Assembly: GCF_017654505.1 (NCBI RefSeq)
Contig: NC_054552.1
Location: forward strand, 34,482,097 to 34,546,096
DNA from: Polyodon spathula
Lineage: Eukaryota; Chordata; Actinopteri; Acipenseriformes; Polyodontidae
Length of the DNA: 64,000 bases
Reading direction: 5' to 3'
Shown here piece after piece: positions 1-13,533 of this stretch (within the stretch, counting starts at the first letter, position 1; each line of letters starts with the position of its first letter). A program made the translations under genes and the position numbers. The notes under the pieces were generated by a model, which saw only the letters and a list, made by a program, of their open reading frames with translations, was not told the DNA's origin and did no database searches.

Positions 1-3000
1 TTCTTTTCAACAGCTCCCTGAAAGTGTGTTGCTTCAGAGGATGATTCAGTCTTTTTATGTAGACTTTTGCTAAATTGTCAGTACAGCCTTGTAAACTCAA
101 TGTAATCCACTGTCCCAGAGCTTAAAGGCTATTATATATATATAGCATGTGACATTTTTCAGTGTGTTGTCATGTAAGTAATACTATTACTTTTTGTATG
201 GACTGGTTTGACTGGTTTGACAGCAAAAACTACAAGACTAAAATGTATAATTTACCCAAAAATCCACCCTGCTCACATGCTGTACGTGTCTGGTTCCATG
301 CATTGCCCCAGCTTTATTCTGTGCTCCGAACAGGTCTGGATTCATGGTCAGGGTCACAGTATTGGGACACTGCTGGTCTAATGGTCCAGTGTGAGCAGAT
401 CTCACATTGAAATTGTTGCTTGCCGAGCAGCTTCGAGAGATTGTTTAGTGTACAATGTATGAACTCCACTCTTAGCTCCTGGGCTGACTCACGGCTCCAC
501 AAAGGAAAACAAAAACTCTTCTGAAAATATCATCTTGCTGATCAGTGTACTGGGCTTGATCAGCCACAGTAATCTGTTCACCTCAGCAAGCAGGGAGCTC
601 AACACTCCAGCCCACGGTCCACAGCCCCTGCTCGCTCACAGGGGCAAATCTGCTCGAAGGCAGATCAATTAAAATGGCTTGGACATTTGCAGGCAGTCAA
701 TAAGTGGTCCCCTTTGGCTTGACAGTTAAAGAGTTCTTGCCTGCATTGTACTTGAGGGCTTTATTCTGTGTGTGAGGAGTCACTAGTTTCCGATCAATGT
801 GCCTCAATGTCATAAACAAAGCAAATTCGGTGAAAGGGTTGATGAAATGGAAAAAAAAAACACTGCTTTAGCCCTGCATGCCTTGTCTTACAGAGAGCAT
901 TTGAATGGGTCTTGGGGGGGGGGGGGCATTATAGAAGATATTTGAATACTGTATTTAGTTGAGTATTGTAGTTTGTACTATATACCTGTGTATCTTGTAT
1001 ATAGTTTTGCAACAATAGTAAGTGATTGGGTCAATATCCATGTGTGACATACTGTATACAGTAGTATAAATATGGAATTTTATTCATCCATTACATTTCA
1101 GGTAAATCTATTTGCACACCTGCTGATCACATGTTATTGTACCAACCAAATCAACTGCCAGTATAGTGTGTACTATTCAAAAAGTTGAATAGCTGTGAAT
1201 TATTCAAATGTAATGTACCGAAACACATTGGGCATTGTCTCTTTGCATTTTTCATACTTCTTCCAAACAGCTTTTACAGCTATCCTCTAAAGAAGCTGGG
1301 TGATGATCATGCATCTTGGTCCATAGAATTGTACGTGAAAGAGGTGCCGATGTTATTGGTGGTGCAAGGCACTTTCTTCATGAAGTCAGTAATATTCAGC
1401 GTAATGCAATTTTATAAAATGGAAAGATACAAGAACGATACAAAAATACAGACCCCTGTCAACTGGACTGAATATGTTTGAGTGTATTGGTGGTGGGGGG
1501 GGGGATTTATTTAAAAACAGCTGATGCCGTGTGTAAAAATACAAAGGGGTCTGTTTGACGATCTAGTATAGAAACAAAAATCTTATGGGTAAACAGCATC
1601 AAGCCAGGTTTTATTTAGATCTGTCTCTTTTAGCATTATTAAAATAAATAAATAATAACCCAGTATGGTAAAAGAAGTCCAATGAAATGGACCAGATGGA
1701 CATGCACTTGATGTGTTTAGGTTTATATTGGGCTCTGATTGTATTAATCGCCAGAAAGGAATTTTAAACTGCACATAGCTTCTTATGTCATGTATTCTGT
1801 CAGCGCCCCCTTAATGATTCTGATTTCTATAGTCATTCTGAGCGGTTCTGAGCTCAGTTCTTTCACCTCTATACTTTTCTGTAAATTAGAACCCAGACAT
1901 GGACTCTGTATTGCTGCTCCTTTTGAGCACTTCCTGAATCCAAAAACAACACATGATGGGGAAGTGACCTTTCAAGTCATCTGGTCCCACATTTGTAATA
2001 CTGCTTCTATAGGGGCCAGCAGAGAAAATGATTCTGATCCAAAGCATCATCTTTACACACCTGACCAGGTATGCAGGGTTGCTGGTGCTGCAGTACGTGC
2101 TGAAGTCACCGTCACTACTGTGCCTGACCACCAGGTGGGCCTATGCGCTGGAACCAATACCGAGGCAGTGATTGTTTCCTGCACTTTGCCCAAACCCCTA
2201 CTCCCCCTTCATTTTGTGATATCTCTCATTTAAATGGCTGCCAAATTCAGTTTTGATCCATCCTTAAACAGCAGAAGCGATTCCATCATGAAGCGCAACA
2301 GCAGTCAGAGGATTAGATTGATTATCTTTTGTGGTTGTTATTGGGAGTTCTGTTTTTTTTAGGGGGTAATATGTTCCCTGAAGAGCTTGTGTGATGGAGA
2401 TTTTGTTTCTGGGAGATGTGCCAGTACAATTTCAGTGCTATTTGATCCCTGTATGATAAGCACTCTCCCTGTTTTCTCAGCACAAACATTGAGGCTAGGA
2501 AGAGCGAGAGACAACATAGGAGTGGAGAGCATGGAAGTTGGGTAAAGCAATCAGCAGGACAATTTAATTGCTTAAAGTGCAGATAGCCTCAGAGTTTCTT
2601 TAGCTATCCTGGGTCTCCCTGGATGCATTCTGGGTGATTTATACTCAAACATTTGCTAAGTCATTTATTTTCAGATTGCCAGTATTCCTAACTTGTATCC
2701 CCGTATCATCAGTCTCATTATCATCAGAGGGAATTGTTACCTGTCCTGGATTGTTTCACTCTTTTAACTTGAACAACTTCCTTTTCTCAATTCCTCTCAC
2801 ATGGGAAAACAAAGTGAGCGCTAACAGCACTGCACAGAGAGACGTAATGCTGTCATTACGATGCATGATTGTGAATGTTGCACGGTGCATTCCTCCTAAC
2901 TGGGACATGTTTGTCACAAACAGTTTTGTCCCAAACAATGTATGCAGAGTCCCAGTTATCAAGAAGAGACTTCAGTAACTATACTACCTTATGAGCACAT

Positions 3001-3768
3001 CAGACAGTGTGCATGCAAACAAGCAGTCCTTCAAGAGCAACCAATACAAGATTGGTGCTGCAGACTCGTGGCTCACAATGTCATTATCTAGTGCGATGTA
3101 ACAGAGTAGTAATAGCTTAACTTGACAATACAGGCCCACAATATGTGTACAGAAAAGCAAAATTCTGTTCTAACACAGCCAATAGAAATGACATGCATCT
3201 GGTGCGACACCGTAAATAAACAGAATGTGCTGTATTTATTGATTGATTGCATTAGAGCCTTCTGGGGCAGAAATATCTAAGATGTCAAAATGTGCCAGTA
3301 AAAATACCATACCTCCCCAGAGGTACTGGGTAGAACCTATACAGGTGGATTCAGTCACCTATTGGTCACATTACAACATCACCATCTAGAAATACTTTAC
3401 ATCTATACTAAGTATATACACCACCACCACCAGCTGGCCATTGATCGCATTACAACCCACTAAAACTAATCATTCAAAGTACAGGATGTGGAAGTGTGTG
3501 CAGGATCTCAGGCTCCCCCCGCTCCTGTGTTTACTTGTACCTGCCATCACTTGCAGTGTTAAAGAGGACAGAAACAAGCCCAGGGGGACAGTTAGAGAAC
3601 CTGTTTGTCTATTGCTTCCAGTGATTTCACAGCTGACAATGAGGAGTCTAATTGCACTGTATTATTAAAGGCATCCTGATAGCCTGTGAAGTTCCCATCT
3701 GTCAATCAGAGCGTATTTATCCATGTTCAAAGGCAGGTTGTTTTATTGTGCACTGCGAGTTTGCTCCC
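1..3768. other. Non-coding, unique sequence
   Basis: I see no exon or RNA gene. It contains two G homopolymers and, near 2130, a CCACCAGGTGGGCCTATGCG segment that recurs in similar form near 23822. The longest open frame (147 codons from 1790) shows no recognisable domain. Confidence 0.6.
914..926 (+). repeat. G13 homopolymer
   Basis: Thirteen consecutive G residues. Confidence 0.97.

Positions 3769-3820
<52 letters not shown>
3769..3820. repeat. (GATA)n microsatellite
   Basis: About 13 uninterrupted GATA units. Confidence 0.97.
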
Positions 3821-3972
3821 CGTATAGATGGACAGATAAGGTGTGGAAAGTTTAAAACCAGATACTGCATTTAAAAATGAATTTTGTCTGCAGAAGAGAA
3901 CTTGAAACAATAAAGACATGCACATACCAATACACAAAGAAAGTAAATTAAATAAAACAGGTAGCAATAAAC

Positions 3973-3975
<3 letters not shown>

Positions 3976-4005
<30 letters not shown>
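3976..4005 (+). repeat. A30 tract after an AATAAA
   Basis: Thirty A residues preceded within 15 bp by CAATAAACAGT and slightly further by TTAAATAAAAC. This could be the tail of a retroposed RNA, but no source sequence or target duplication is recognisable. Confidence 0.9.
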
Positions 4006-4007
<2 letters not shown>

Positions 4008-4916
4008 GACCCAGGCTGATTGTTCAAAGCTATTTTTAAGAGCAATGTATTGAGATTTTCAACAATGGCGATCGCTTTATAATGTGTAGAAGAGCATTTT
4101 CAGTTTTATATAGGGTCACTTATCTGTATATGAAATAGAATAACTATGCACTGTCACCCCAATGCCAATAGAAAACTGTCAAGAAAAAAATAGAAAGAAA
4201 TAGAACTGCACATGGAATAAAAAATGCATATCAAAATGCAGAGTACTGTATTAAAATAAAAGTAATAAAAACCATTTTGAATGTTTGATACGCTGCTGCA
4301 GACTCGCTTAGTTTAAAAAGAGAATATCTTCACAGAATCGCACTATTTGAACTTGAACTACATGCAGGACTGTTCTGCGTACCTGTGCATTTACACTTTT
4401 GATAGTTCTGTGAGATTTGTAGGCTTCAGACAGTCTCAGCTGAAAAAGCAGAACTGAAAATAAAGCCACAGCGTGACATCCTTCCACAGAACCCCAGGTG
4501 TACACATGTGCACAAGCCAGAACTGCATGATTCATTCCGTTATAGAGGACAATGCTCTGGCTCAACAACCTGACGGCTTTAAAAATTCCTGCAACGAGCT
4601 GGCAAAGCTGAGAGGGTAAAGTCAGTAACGTCGAGTGGTCTCTTATCTATTGTAAAGTACTGTTTAAAGTCATTGATGGAACAAATTATTTATTTCAGTA
4701 TTTAATTTGTGTTTAATCAAAGTATATCTTAAGGAAATCGTTTTAAAAATGTTTTTATAACATAAAATAACAAATTGTATATACAAAAATTTATACAGCA
4801 AAATGTTTGAGCATTTACATAATCGGACTCAATTTTCTATGATAGTGGCTATGGCCTGCGACCCTGGGTGATGACACTATTGAGCAATGCAGAAAGTGAA
4901 GGTCATTTCACTACAC

Positions 4917-5018
4917 CACGCCCGTGTACTAAGGCGACGTGTCATCGAGGGAACGTTCGGCATCCTGCAGAGTCGGTTTCGCTGCCTGGACCACAGTGGG
5001 GAGATGTATGAGGTGTAA
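4917..5018 (+). pseudogene. PIF/Harbinger (HARBI1-like) transposase fragment
   Basis: The plus-strand frame from 4917 reads HARVLRRRVIEGTFGILQSR and then FRCLDHSGEMYEV before a stop at 5016. This resembles the C-terminal part of the Harbinger transposase DDE domain, which typically has a run like R-x-VVERTFG-x-L-x-RFRCL. The glutamate of the VIE/VVE block is present, while GTFG replaces the usual RTFG. The frame breaks just downstream and no rest of the transposase is visible, so this is a decayed remnant, not an active gene or a domesticated HARBI1. Family assignment is by motif only. Confidence 0.65.
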
Positions 5019-5910
5019 AATCTCCTGCAGCTCCTACTGCTCTCTATACTCCTAACTCACCTGTCTGTGCTTTAAGTGTGGCCGCTATTGCGACCGTCAT
5101 TATCATGATTGCGGGTCATTATTTGAGTGTGTTGAGTAATTTGCATTGCTCTTAAGCTTACATAGGAACTGTTGTGAGTTGCTAGCCCACTTTCAGGGGC
5201 TGCAGGTTTTTTTTTTTTTTTACCTTTAGGCAAACAGACATATCATGCACTTCAGAGGTGATTCTACATGCTGATTCGCATTTAAAGTTTAGGATCTATG
5301 CTGGAGGCAAATACGATGGAATGCAATCATCTGTAGGGAAGAGAAACATTGAGCTCCTGGAAATAATAAAATAACCAATTATTTGTTTGGTTGGGTCTAA
5401 GAATTGAACTGAAGAGCATCTTCTTTTTCACCTCCTCTTTTATAATGAAGACATAGCAATATCAGAGTGTTAATTTCATCAGCATGTTTGAACCGCTGGA
5501 GTCAGAGAGAAATGAAAGGGGGTTATTATATCGTTCTTTATTAAAAACAGCCTTAATTATTGAAACAGTGGGTTCACTTGTGGCTCTAAGCGCATGCCCA
5601 GAGTGAAAGGTCATGACCCTGACATAGCAAGGCTTCAGTTGGCAGGGATGATTGACAGACTAAGGATGCTTGCAGATGTCTTTCACGTGGGAATCACAGC
5701 TTGGAGCAATTTAAAACAAACTTGTCTGCAGGAATTTGTGGGAAAATTTAATTGTGTGGGTTTTTTTTTTTTTTTCAGAAAATAGTCATTCCCAAACTTT
5801 GTTCCCAAAAATCATTTATTTAACTTTTATTAAAGGAGCAGCTGCTTCTCAATGTCAGGAGTTGGAGATGACTAAAAATAAATAACCTTTCGTGACGTGA
5901 TATTCAATGT

Positions 5911-5911
<1 letters not shown>

Positions 5912-5949
<38 letters not shown>
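5912..5949. repeat. (TAA)n microsatellite
   Basis: About 12 TAA units. Confidence 0.95.
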
Positions 5950-5950
<1 letters not shown>

Positions 5951-6594
5951 AGGTGCACGGCACTTGTTTTACTGACCTCATTACAGAAATTTCTGCCTTG
6001 CTTATGTATGCATACTGTATATTCATATTAAATAATATTAAGCAATCTGTTTGTTCTGTATGTTAAAGTGCTCTGAAGTGTTTATGCTGGGCTTCACTGT
6101 TCTGCTTTTCTTTCACATCCCATGGGTGACCCACTCTGCCGTAATGAGACCTCACAAAGTGGACCTCTCAGCTTAAAATGACTAAATAATTGTTCCAGTT
6201 TGGTCGAGGGGAAAAGGATTCTGACTGAGGCGTGATTGAAAAGGTCAGTGAGAGGAGTTTATTTTCTTTCATGAAAAGAACATTTTAAAACAGATAAAGT
6301 TAAAAGAAAATATTAATGCGATGGTCCAGGAATTCATCATTGCCAGTGATTGCTGTCGGGTTTGACAGCTGTATCTAGAGCTTTTACCTTGATGATGGCT
6401 TGAAAGCAAAGACCCCTGTGGTGCTTTTGAAAAAGCTGGAGAAAAATAAACGACTAGTTTTTATTTCCTGATCAATTTTCAAGGTAACCCTATACCGTAA
6501 ATGTGAACTCCCTTGTTTTTTTTGTTTTTTTTAAAAGATCGCCATTCATCTCCATAAATATTATTGTTGTTGCTAGACACAGGCCACTAGATAT

Positions 6595-7114
6595 TGTAAA
6601 CAGGCTGGCCGTAATTTGGGTTTGTGCCCCTTTAAAAATGTGAGCCAGAGAATAAAAACTTTGATTTTTAAGCACTTTTGTGCACTTTTATTCAAAATAA
6701 ATCAAATAAACAAAAACAAACAAACACCTAGCTCCCTCAGAGCAATAACTAAACTTATGCAGGTCCCTGACTAACACACAGGACAGCTAAGCTGTTTACC
6801 TGACATATAACACGACAACAAAACACTAACACTGATTTTTACAAAAAACAAACGTAGGTTTTAAACAGACCTTATGACTTCCAGTCGGACTCTACACTCT
6901 ACAGCAGCAGCAGCCTTGAGCAGACTAACTGCTTCCCTTTTATATCCTTCACCTGGATCTAATTTTTAATAATTGCCAGGTACAGGTGATAATTAAACAA
7001 CTAACAAATGCAATTAAACAAACAAATTAAACAAAAGCAATTAAATCAAACAAAACATGCATTTTCACATGTTTTAGGCAGGGAGGAATCTGACCCTCCC
7101 TCTGCCACCTTACA
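6595..7114 (-). mobile_element. Solo LTR of a gypsy-like retrotransposon
   Basis: The 520-bp element begins TGTAA and ends TTACA, the canonical TG...CA with short inverted ends. It is flanked by the 4-bp direct repeat atat at 6591-6594 and 7115-7118. Read on the minus strand it starts TGTAAGGTGGCAGAGGG. It carries a TATAAAA box (plus 6938-6944) and, about 250 bp downstream, an AATAAA signal (plus 6687-6692), in the order expected for U3-R-U5. No gag-pol frame or polypurine tract is visible on either side, so it is probably a solo LTR left by recombination. The superfamily is inferred from general appearance; Copia-like origin is not excluded. Confidence 0.62.
6938..6944 (-). promoter_or_regulatory. 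TATA box of the solo LTR
   Basis: TATAAAA on the minus strand within GGATATAAAAGGGAAGC, in the U3 position of the LTR. Any transcript would run leftward. Confidence 0.5.
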
Positions 7115-7118
7115 ATAT

Positions 7119-10100
7119 ATACATACTGTACATAAAATAACCCTAAATGCACATGTATACCTTGGAGTAAACGATTTAAGCTTTTACATGTTTGTGAAGT
7201 TTGCACTCCTTCTGGGTCATTCTATTACTTCAGTTTTTCTAGCTATGACCATGTGTCAGAAAAGACGCTCTATACAACCTGAACTTAATTCCTATTGTAT
7301 GTGTGTAATGGGCAATGTTGTGTGATTCTGTCCCCTGTCGGTTACATGGGGTTTGGTTCAAAGCTCTAAAACTCGTAGGCAGACTAACCAATCTCTTGCT
7401 CTGGTTAAGACTCTTGCTTGCGGGGCATGCCCAGCCTCCACCCTGCTACATATGTCACGTCAATTTGTCAATCACTGATCAATATGTCACCACCCAGCAT
7501 TAAAGTGGGAGAAGTATCCCAACAAGGAAAACAATTCTGAAAGGTAAGTTCAACCACAAGAAAAACATGTTAAATAAGTATTTTATGAGCCAATCAGATG
7601 CTACACCTTGTTATTAGATATATATTCAATCATTGTGAAGAAGCAAATATAAATGAATATCAATAATCACAATCTGTCATAGTGGACATTGTAACAGCTA
7701 AGAATAAAAGGCTTGAATGACAATCTGTTGTTTTAAAGATGGGAAGAGGGTGTTTCACTTGAAAGGGGTCTGTGTAGAATGCATGCATGACCAGGGTCAT
7801 GCAAAAATGATGTTCTTTTGTTGAAGTTTCTTTGTTTCTAGAAGTATGCAATATCAATGGCACCTCAAGAGTGACAGATTGATAAAGGGCTACAGTCCTT
7901 GGTGCTGTTAATAAGACACCTTTAACAAGGCTTTACATTTAACTCTTAACATTCACAGAGTCAAACAGTACAGCAATGCAGCTCTCAGGCAATCATTGAA
8001 GATTTCCAACCCTTAACTAGCTTGTATGTCAATAAGCGCAATAGATCACTTCTGCTCTTGAGTGGCTCAAGTCAAGTTTAGAAGCATGGGGTCCCTTGCC
8101 TGCCCCACATTGAACTGTGACTGCAGAGTCTGAAGTCTCACACACCCACACCTCAGGAGAGCATCACAGCTCTCTAACATTAATAACAGGCTCAGCCCTA
8201 ACCCTGGCACATTCAGGGATAATTGTCCCTGACAAGAGGGTGAATCATCACTGCAGACTTGATAAGCATTACACAGAGATGACAGAATGCAGAAGTGTAT
8301 TAGCAAAACTGTGACATATCACATTACTGCCATGAATATAATAAAGGAGACACTAAACACTGTGGCAGCTTAAAGACAAGCCATTTCTTAACTCTCCTGT
8401 GGGGCCATTATGTCTCATTTACAGGCGCTGATAAGCCGCTCCCAACTGTCACCTTGCCATAGAGATGCAGTGCTGATTAACTACTTGTTCACCAGGTCAG
8501 GAATCGAGTCCTGATGCTTGTTCTATTGCTGTTAGACCTTTTAAATGAATAATGATTGGATCTGTCTGTGTTGGTCACCCACACAAACAATATTAGCAGG
8601 GATTTTATTTTCCAAAATGAAGGTGAATAGATACAACAAGTCTTTACTATCCCTTGACCAAACTGCTTCCCAGCTTGTACTCAGAACTAAATAGAGGTGC
8701 GTAATATGCACCAACGCCACCTTCTGGACAAAAACCTGCATGCAGCATAGGGGTTATTGTGCTTTCAAATGGCACAATCCCCAGTTGCTGTTGTAGTCCT
8801 CTTGGCTCCAGTTAACATGCTTCTTTCAAACTCTTTTTTCTTCTACCTGTTTTTACAGCCTGTGTACGAGCAGCTAATTGCTCTCGACCTTATATAACGC
8901 ACAGTCAAGCAGTTTGCATGTCATGTGGTTCAGCTTCTTAGCATAGCATTGCTTCATGGTGCAGATGCTTTGCATCCCCAGAGCAAGGGTATACCTTGAT
9001 ATTGACATTTCAGAACTGGTCCACCAGCACACCTTCATCACCAGTTCAAGATGAATGTGTTCCATAATTAGTTACCTTAAACCAGGGCCTGGGCTTCAAT
9101 TACAAAGCTTTAACGTTTTAGCTGTTTAAAGAACGTTTCTTCAAAGAAGATTGTAGTCTGTTGTTTGGGGCAGTTTCATGAATAAATCCCATGGCATTTT
9201 ATAATAAAATCATTCTTTTTATGAAAAGGGCATTGAATTGCAATGGGTATCAAGCAATCAGCGAATGATTTAAGTTAAACGATTTTTTTTTTTTTTTTCC
9301 TGTTTTCGAATTGTGTCTTTGTGTCTTTAAGAATCAAGGCAGGGAAAAGTGGCAGTTGAGATGGAGAGCAGACACTCAAAAAGCCATTTTCCTTAATTAT
9401 TTTAACACTTGTTATTGTGAAAGAGCACATGCAACCCGAGCCCTGAGATAGGGGGACAGGTCTCGCTTTTGATAACTTTTACACGTTTTATAGCTGTTAT
9501 ATTATAAATTATATCCAGAGACACAGGCCTTTGGGACGCTTTTCTGTCAGCTTCATTTCCATTGGTAAACTCATTTAGTGATATTAACACATTTGGGGCT
9601 ATAATGTTACAGGTTTTATCGAGGCAATGTTAAACTCCTGCAATGTTAAACTCCTGCATGGTACATACTTGGTTATGATACTGTCTCGCCGAGCCAGTTG
9701 TGTGGCTGCTGGGTGTATCAAATGAAGGGAAGGGGGGAGCAGCAGTAACTTAGTATAAACTAAAGCATGGCTTGGTGAAAAAGCAGCATCTGCAAGGCTT
9801 CTTTTTAACCTGTTTTCCTACATTCTCTAGTATAGGATACCCAGACGAGACGCAGTCGATGAGGCTTCAGCGTCATACAGTGAGAGGGGAATGCAGAATT
9901 TTTTTATAGACTCCTGGGGAGGATTTTTAAGTTTCATCTGCCTCCTATCAGGCAGGGTGGAAATGCTGCAAGATTTTAGCTTTGCAAGCAGTGCCATCAA
10001 GTTACCAAACGTTGTAGCTGCAGCAGTCCTTTTTCAGCAACGGCTCTGGTTGTAAACTAGGGTTAGGTTGGGCCTACTGGTTTTCTAGACTGTAACACCA

Positions 10101-10220
10101 CTGTGCTGCTTCAAAAACAACTTCTTTAAAAGGAAATGTTTGTAGTCAACTGGATGAAATTTACTACACTGCCAAAAATGTTTGGTTTTTTTCTTAATTA
10201 GAAAAAGATTGTGTTTACTC
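7119..10220. other. Non-coding, mostly unique sequence
   Basis: No gene recognised. A tRNA-reminiscent GGTTAAGACTCTTGCTTGC near 7404 is too incomplete to call. It includes the 16-bp duplication at 9625. Confidence 0.55.
9625..9656. repeat. Perfect 16-bp tandem duplication
   Basis: CAATGTTAAACTCCTG occurs twice in direct succession. Confidence 0.9.
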
Positions 10221-10517
10221 AGGTGTCTCCGCTGTGACAACCTTCTTCAGTATAATTTTCAAACTCTTACTTGTCAAACAGCCACAGAGACAGGTTTGAC
10301 AACACCCTCGCCAGAAACTTCTTTTTACACATCATCTTATAATTAAAGAAAGTGATCAACTCCATTTTTCATTTGAAATAAAATTTGTTGTCTTAAAAAA
10401 CTTGCTACATTTTTAGTAGAAGTTTCTGACGCGTGTGCTGCCAACTTTGTCTCTGTGGCTGTTTGACAAGTAAGTTTGAAAATTATACTGAAGAAGGTTG
10501 TCATAGCGGAGACACCT
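10221..10517. mobile_element. Inverted-repeat MITE (about 300 bp)
   Basis: The first about 70 bp (AGGTGTCTCCGCTGTGACAA onward) and the last about 70 bp are reverse complements with few differences, e.g. CTTCTTCAGTATAATTTTC against its complement near 10480. The middle is AT-rich and non-coding. The flanks (ttact / atact) do not give a clean target-site duplication, so I cannot assign a superfamily. The simplest reading is a non-autonomous DNA transposon. Confidence 0.75.
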
Positions 10518-10603
10518 GATACTACATTTCATTTCCTTATGGATAGCACCTCAATTTAAAGAACTTGCATAAAATTAGCTGTGCACAAATGACACTGAAT
10601 TAC

Positions 10604-10820
<217 letters not shown>

Positions 10821-12327
10821 TTCAGTGTATTGAATCAAAAGCTAAGCTGTTTAAGTATTGCTGCTGAAATGGAATAACTCAGGAACTGTATGCTGTAAGG
10901 TTGTTTGTGGACACACAAGTCTTGTCCTAGTTCTTAGACTGTATACGATATGACATATTTTAATTCTAGTGATGTCAATGGCAAAGCCCAATTTATAGAG
11001 TCCAATGATTGTAATATGTCAAAAATCTAACAGCAAAACAAGTCGCTGGCTGATGAGTGATGAGGGTGAGTTAGCGTGTCTCTCTTCTATTTGTACTCAC
11101 CAAACTGGATTTAAAAGAGACATGACAGAGATGGGAAACATCAGCAAACCTCCTTAAATTCAGACCTGGGGCTGTGAGCAGCATCACGAACGACAGCTAT
11201 TTATCGAAGATGACAGTTTGCAAATATCTCAATCTCGGAGAAAGCACTGGGGCTGACTCCGAGGAGCTCACCGAAATTGGAGGAGTCAGGAGTCAATGGT
11301 TATTTCATCAGGGCTCGGCCAATCAGGGACGGCCCATCTGACAGCACAGGATTCTAGAACCCCCCCAAAACCTGTACCCTCGGACACTTTAATCCATTCT
11401 ACATAGAAGGGAATTAGGCAATCCAATGAAAGTGTCAAAACTGAGAAAAGGGGGAAGAAATCAAGGTGTTCCTGTAAGCAGAGGGCACAAAGGTGGTAAG
11501 TTGGTAGCTGTTGCTGTGTCTGGATGAAGTAACAGTGTGTGTCACTATACTGATGCGTTTGCATTTACTGTACTGAATGGCAGACTGTGAATAGCTGACA
11601 AATTGCAAAAGAGTGGCCATAGTAAATTGGTATACACAGTAGGATGGTGTATCCTATCTACAAATGTTTTGATTTATGAAGGTTGGTTTATACCTTATAA
11701 GTGTGTGTTGAAAACGTCAGCCTTTTATTAAATGTCTGCTTTGCTTTCTTTGTTGTAACAGAGCTAGAGTTGTGTATGACCCCCTCCTGCTGCAAGTAAG
11801 CAGCAGCAGCAGGATAATGCCTGTTCCACAGCTTTATTATAATGATATCAAACTGGGGTGAGAGGGTATTGTTTGATGCAGTTGGAATACAGTGATACTG
11901 CCAATGGCCTTATTTTACACAATTTTAGCTGCAGTTTAACTGAAGTTTATGTTCATAAATGTGTATTTCATGGCCACACCCTGACACCCTGATTGCCTCC
12001 CACAGGAAGCATAGAAAAGGTGCTCCTTCGATCTGCTTGCTGGAATCTTGCAATTGTAAATGATGATAACATGATTAAGGGTGATGTTTTTTTTTTTTTT
12101 GATTGCTCATTGTAAACCTCCTTGAATGAATCAGAAGCAATCTTCCAGAGAGGGGATCCATTTCTGTGGTGTGTCATTTTGCAGCTGTACTAATGAGACA
12201 GCCTCCTCCTGCAGCTATTAGCATGTCCACCATGTTCAATTCACTTACAGGCAGCTTTGAAATCTAAACAAATCCTCCAAAATATGCCTAGTACAATTAA
12301 CACTGCCTTCTGATCTTGAATGACACG

Positions 12328-13533
12328 TGCACAGCACTGAGGTGCATTTCATTCACACCGCGCTCAAACTGCACAGCTCTGAGGTGCATTCCATTCACAC
12401 TGCGCTCGAACTGCACAGCTCTGAGGTGCATTCCATTCACACCGCGCTCGAACTGCACAGCTCTGAGGTGCATTCCATTCACACCGCGCTCGAACTGCAC
12501 AGCTCTGAGGTGCATTCCATTCACACCGCGCTCGAACTGCACAGCTCTGAGGTGCATTCCATTCACACCGCGCTCAAACTGCACAGCTCTGAGGTGCATT
12601 CCATTCACACCGCGCTCAAACTGCACAGCTCTGAGGTGCATTCCATCCACACCGCGCTCGAACTGCACAGCTCTGAGGTGCATTCCATTCACACCGCGCT
12701 CGAACTGCACAGCTCTGAGGTGCATTCCATTCACACCGCGCTCGAACTGCACAGCTCTGAGGTGCATTCCATTCACACCGCGCTCGAACTGCACAGCTCT
12801 GAGGTGCATTCCATTCACACCGCGCTCAAACTGCACAGCTCTGAGGTGCATTCCATTCACACCGCGCTCAAACTGCACAGCTCTGAGGTGCATTCCATTC
12901 ACACCGCGCTCAAACTGCACAGCTCTGAGGTGCATTCCATTCACACCGCGCTCGAACTGCACAGCTCTGAGGTGCATTCCATTCACACCGCGCTCAAACT
13001 GCACAGCTCTGAGGTGCATTCCATTCACACCGCGCTCGAACTGCACAGCTCTGAGGTGCATTCCATTCACACCGCGCTCAAACTGCACAGCTCTGAGGTG
13101 CATTCCATTCACACCGCGCTCAAACTGCACAGCTCTGAGGTGCATTTCATTCACACCGCGCTCGAACTGCACAGCTCTGAGGTGCATTCCATTCACACCG
13201 CGCTCGAACTGCACAGCTCTGAGGTGCATTCCATTCACACCGCGCTCGAACTGCACAGCTCTGAGGTGCATTCCATTCACACCGCGCTCGAACTGCACAG
13301 CTCTGAGGTGCATTCCATTCACACCGCGCTCGAACTGCACAGCTCTGAGGTGCATTCCATTCACACCGCGCTCAAACTGCACAGCTCTGAGGTGCATTCC
13401 ATTCACACCGCGCTCGAACTGCACAGCTCTGAGGTGCATTCCATTCACACCGCGCTCGAACTGCACAGCTCTGAGGTGCATTCCATTCACACCGCGCTCA
13501 AACTGCACAGCTCTGAGGTGCATTTCATTCACA
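12328..13533. repeat. 42-bp minisatellite, about 29 copies
   Basis: The unit CTGCACAGCTCTGAGGTGCA followed by TTCCATTCACACCGCGCTCG and AA repeats about 28.7 times with very high identity. The main variation is CTCGAA versus CTCAAA, a CpG to CpA change; rarer ones are TTCCATT/TTTCATT and one CCATCC. Because 42 is a multiple of three and the unit lacks stops in several frames, open frames of more than 400 codons run on both strands. They encode only the 14-residue repeat and have no splice or promoter context, so I do not call them genes. Confidence 0.97.

Noticed and set aside
1790..2233. 147-codon plus-strand frame as a gene
   Set aside because: No recognisable domain, no splice context and low-complexity-free but random-looking composition; the length is within chance expectation for 64 kb.
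7391..7450. tRNA-like GGTTAAGACTCTTGCTTGC segment
   Set aside because: No box B and no cloverleaf closure; too weak to call even as a SINE.
12328..13533. CRISPR-like array
   Set aside because: Direct repeats are contiguous, with no unique spacers, and the sequence is vertebrate.
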